Assembly: GCF_029223285.1 (NCBI RefSeq) | Contig: NZ_JARHUJ010000012.1 | Span: 186,001 to 250,000 of the forward strand | Length of the DNA stretch: 64,000 nucleotides | Reading direction: 5' to 3' | Origin: Paraflavitalea sp. CAU 1676 | GTDB lineage: Bacteria; Bacteroidota; Bacteroidia; Chitinophagales; Chitinophagaceae | Part shown: in pieces, positions 63,601 through 64,000 of the stretch | How the letters are laid out: every line of letters starts with the position of its first letter | How positions within the stretch are numbered: position 1 is the stretch's first letter | Notes under the pieces: generated by a model | Database searches by the model: none | What the model saw: the letters and a program-made list of their open reading frames with translations, nothing else | Told to the model about the DNA's origin: nothing | Translations under genes and position numbers: made by a program

Positions 63601-64000
63601 TCGGGAGTAGCGGCGGCGCCACCCTCAAGGCTGGCTATCCTGTCGATGCACTTTTCAGCTACCGCTTTGCAGAATTGGATAACACGGGTACACCGCTGTA
63701 TTATGATGAGGCTAAGAAAAAAGTGCTTGGAGGCGCTGTGCAGGTAAAGGATATGGCCTATTCGGGCACCACCAGACCCAAATATGTATTGAACCTCACC
63801 AATACCTTCTCCTATCAGCGGTTCGATCTGTCTTTTATGCTCATCGCACAAATGGGGGCCGTGTTTCGCAGGGATACCTATAATGGTACTAACTACAACA
63901 ACAAAGATGTGGCAAAGAGATGGAAGGCGCCCGGTGATGAAGCCAAGACCATTTATCCTAAGTTGGCCCCATTTAGTACCGATGGCTGGTATTTCCCCTA
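60678..64000 (+). CDS. SusC/RagA-type TonB-dependent receptor with STN signalling domain (3' truncated)
   Basis: The frame is open from ATG 60678 (or 60687) to the end of the window; about 1107 residues are visible. The N-terminus holds a leader with hydrophobic segment (MKLLTLCMFVAMVSAHAKG). An STN domain (about 50-115: VTISGKDLSLKQVFTTIEKQTGYVLFS), a carboxypeptidase-D-like domain (about 140-210: VIGRITDAVGQPMAGVNVIIK) and the plug (EEVAVTVNTGYQTISRERMTGS, DAVAASIYGARSSNGVIVIT) follow. The plug carries ASIYGARSSNGVIVI, diverged from the other three SusC proteins. The STN domain contacts FecR to relay substrate presence to the ECF sigma. A SusD partner is expected just beyond the window. Confidence 0.93.
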   Translation, partial: MQFMQKTAFGNLPCPPTPARRLPAQNARVMKLLTLCMFVAMVSAHAKGLAQRVTISGKDLSLKQVFTTIEKQTGYVLFSNKEVLAAAKPVTVSAVNMPLKELLDKVLKDQPIDYVIQGKTIILSRKPAIPVIPRTGIDEQPAQVIGRITDAVGQPMAGVNVIIKGNGKGTVSAVDGSFAIAAKEGDVLQFTFVGFALKEVTVTAALISGAQRGLMVVLNPQTTALEEVAVTVNTGYQTISRERMTGSYSSIQTKRLENKLQPSLLTALEGQAAGMVVTKDGRLEIRGKSTFLANAEPLIVLDGYPITGGLQTINIDNIESITVLKDAVAASIYGARSSNGVIVITTKTAKTGKMQIGYKGSVGTTLTPQLSYLNKTATSDYIDAEVHSYNINPALAQYVYNSYPNASRVTQLLVAKDNGTITAAQMNAELDQLRKNNGIDQLEKYLFRNKLTQQHNLSFSSGSEKNATNAALRYVSNRNSMIGSSDNRLIVDIKNDWKPVSKVTVRLFTNITYNTGSAPGRSAAEFYDYGYYSVMKPYHLIKDPATGSNLDVPAARPELAAQFGAIRGLKPMNYNPLNDLMLETSRNEQFQGRLGGSISVNIIDGLTAEAGGAWTRGSTLVRIIHDVNAYEVRTLFNSTTSLTNPNKHYIPDGSIVDESRDINESYTLRAQVNFNRSWKSKHRLSAIAGGEINKDVLDNNVYPTRYGYNDQAGAFAPFNYTDYNAGVYDADFQYPDGWKPASIGGYQLRDNRFVSIYANSSYEYDNRFIVSGSVRIDQANLFGTNPKYRYKPNWSVGGTYKLAQEKFFNVSWISRLNLRGSYGINGNISLKQGPFLLVRAVGYSATSGGIVYIVTSPPNNDLRWERTQITNVGTDMTLFGGRLNFSLDYYNKLSKDLLAPDYIDATTGWSTITRNAGMARNTGIELSLETDVIKNRLFKWNVYFNGSYNQSKVLKFNYDYLYTTYLTSTSSASLFGSSGGATLKAGYPVDALFSYRFAELDNTGTPLYYDEAKKKVLGGAVQVKDMAYSGTTRPKYVLNLTNTFSYQRFDLSFMLIAQMGAVFRRDTYNGTNYNNKDVAKRWKAPGDEAKTIYPKLAPFSTDGWYFP

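Overview
The window reads as chromosomal DNA of a Bacteroidota bacterium, most likely Chitinophagaceae or a close relative (inference). The reasons are several SusC/SusD pairs, Bacteroidota-only lipoprotein domains (DUF1735, DUF4959/5126/5000 and DUF4998 types), type IX secretion C-terminal domains, an ECF sigma/FecR/STN-SusC signalling set, and A/T-rich leaders in place of strong Shine-Dalgarno sites. I saw no rRNA, tRNA, insertion sequence, phage gene or CRISPR array.

Most of the window is a carbohydrate-use island. Region 1 (1-5005, +) is the end of an operon: a truncated GH31 glucosidase/xylosidase, an alginate-lyase-family protein, a GH29 fucosidase and a GH88 unsaturated uronyl hydrolase. 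Region 2 (5119-7743) holds small accessory genes, a broken DUF6934-like gene and a WYL-type regulator. Region 3 (7915-28569, +) carries a large secreted beta-helix protein, a SusC/SusD locus with two lipoproteins, a GH29, a second SusC/SusD pair, a third GH29 and a GH105. Region 4 (28756-33670) has small secreted proteins, an orphan LytS-type kinase, a type IX-secreted FG-GAP protein and a LacI regulator. Region 5 (33783-39119) has a GH28, a second beta-helix protein of the same family as the first, and a divergent six-hairpin enzyme. Region 6 (39218-49511, -) is a SusC/SusD/DUF1735 operon followed by a GH36 alpha-galactosidase, a beta-propeller and alginate-lyase-family operon. Region 7 (49787-54147) has an AraC regulator divergent from uxaA-uxuA, which take altronate and mannonate to 2-keto-3-deoxygluconate. 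Region 8 (54232-58422) is housekeeping and small secreted proteins. Region 9 (58621-64000) is ECF sigma, FecR and a SusC receptor cut by the window edge.

The enzymes together suggest use of one or more fucosylated, uronate-rich polysaccharides, such as pectin, plant mucilage or a bacterial exopolysaccharide. Lyases or GH28 would cut the backbone, GH88/GH105 remove unsaturated uronates, GH29/GH36/GH31 trim side chains, SusC/D import the products, and UxaA/UxuA feed uronate carbon into central metabolism. This linkage is inference from content.

The least expected signals are regulatory or unclassified. A 54-bp element lies upstream of two separate carbohydrate transcription units, and its 17-bp core recurs in inverted orientation upstream of uxaA. 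CG-centred palindromes lie near the LacI, AraC and uxaA genes. Two beta-helix proteins share a conserved Arg/His/Asp-rich block that I cannot assign to a characterised family.
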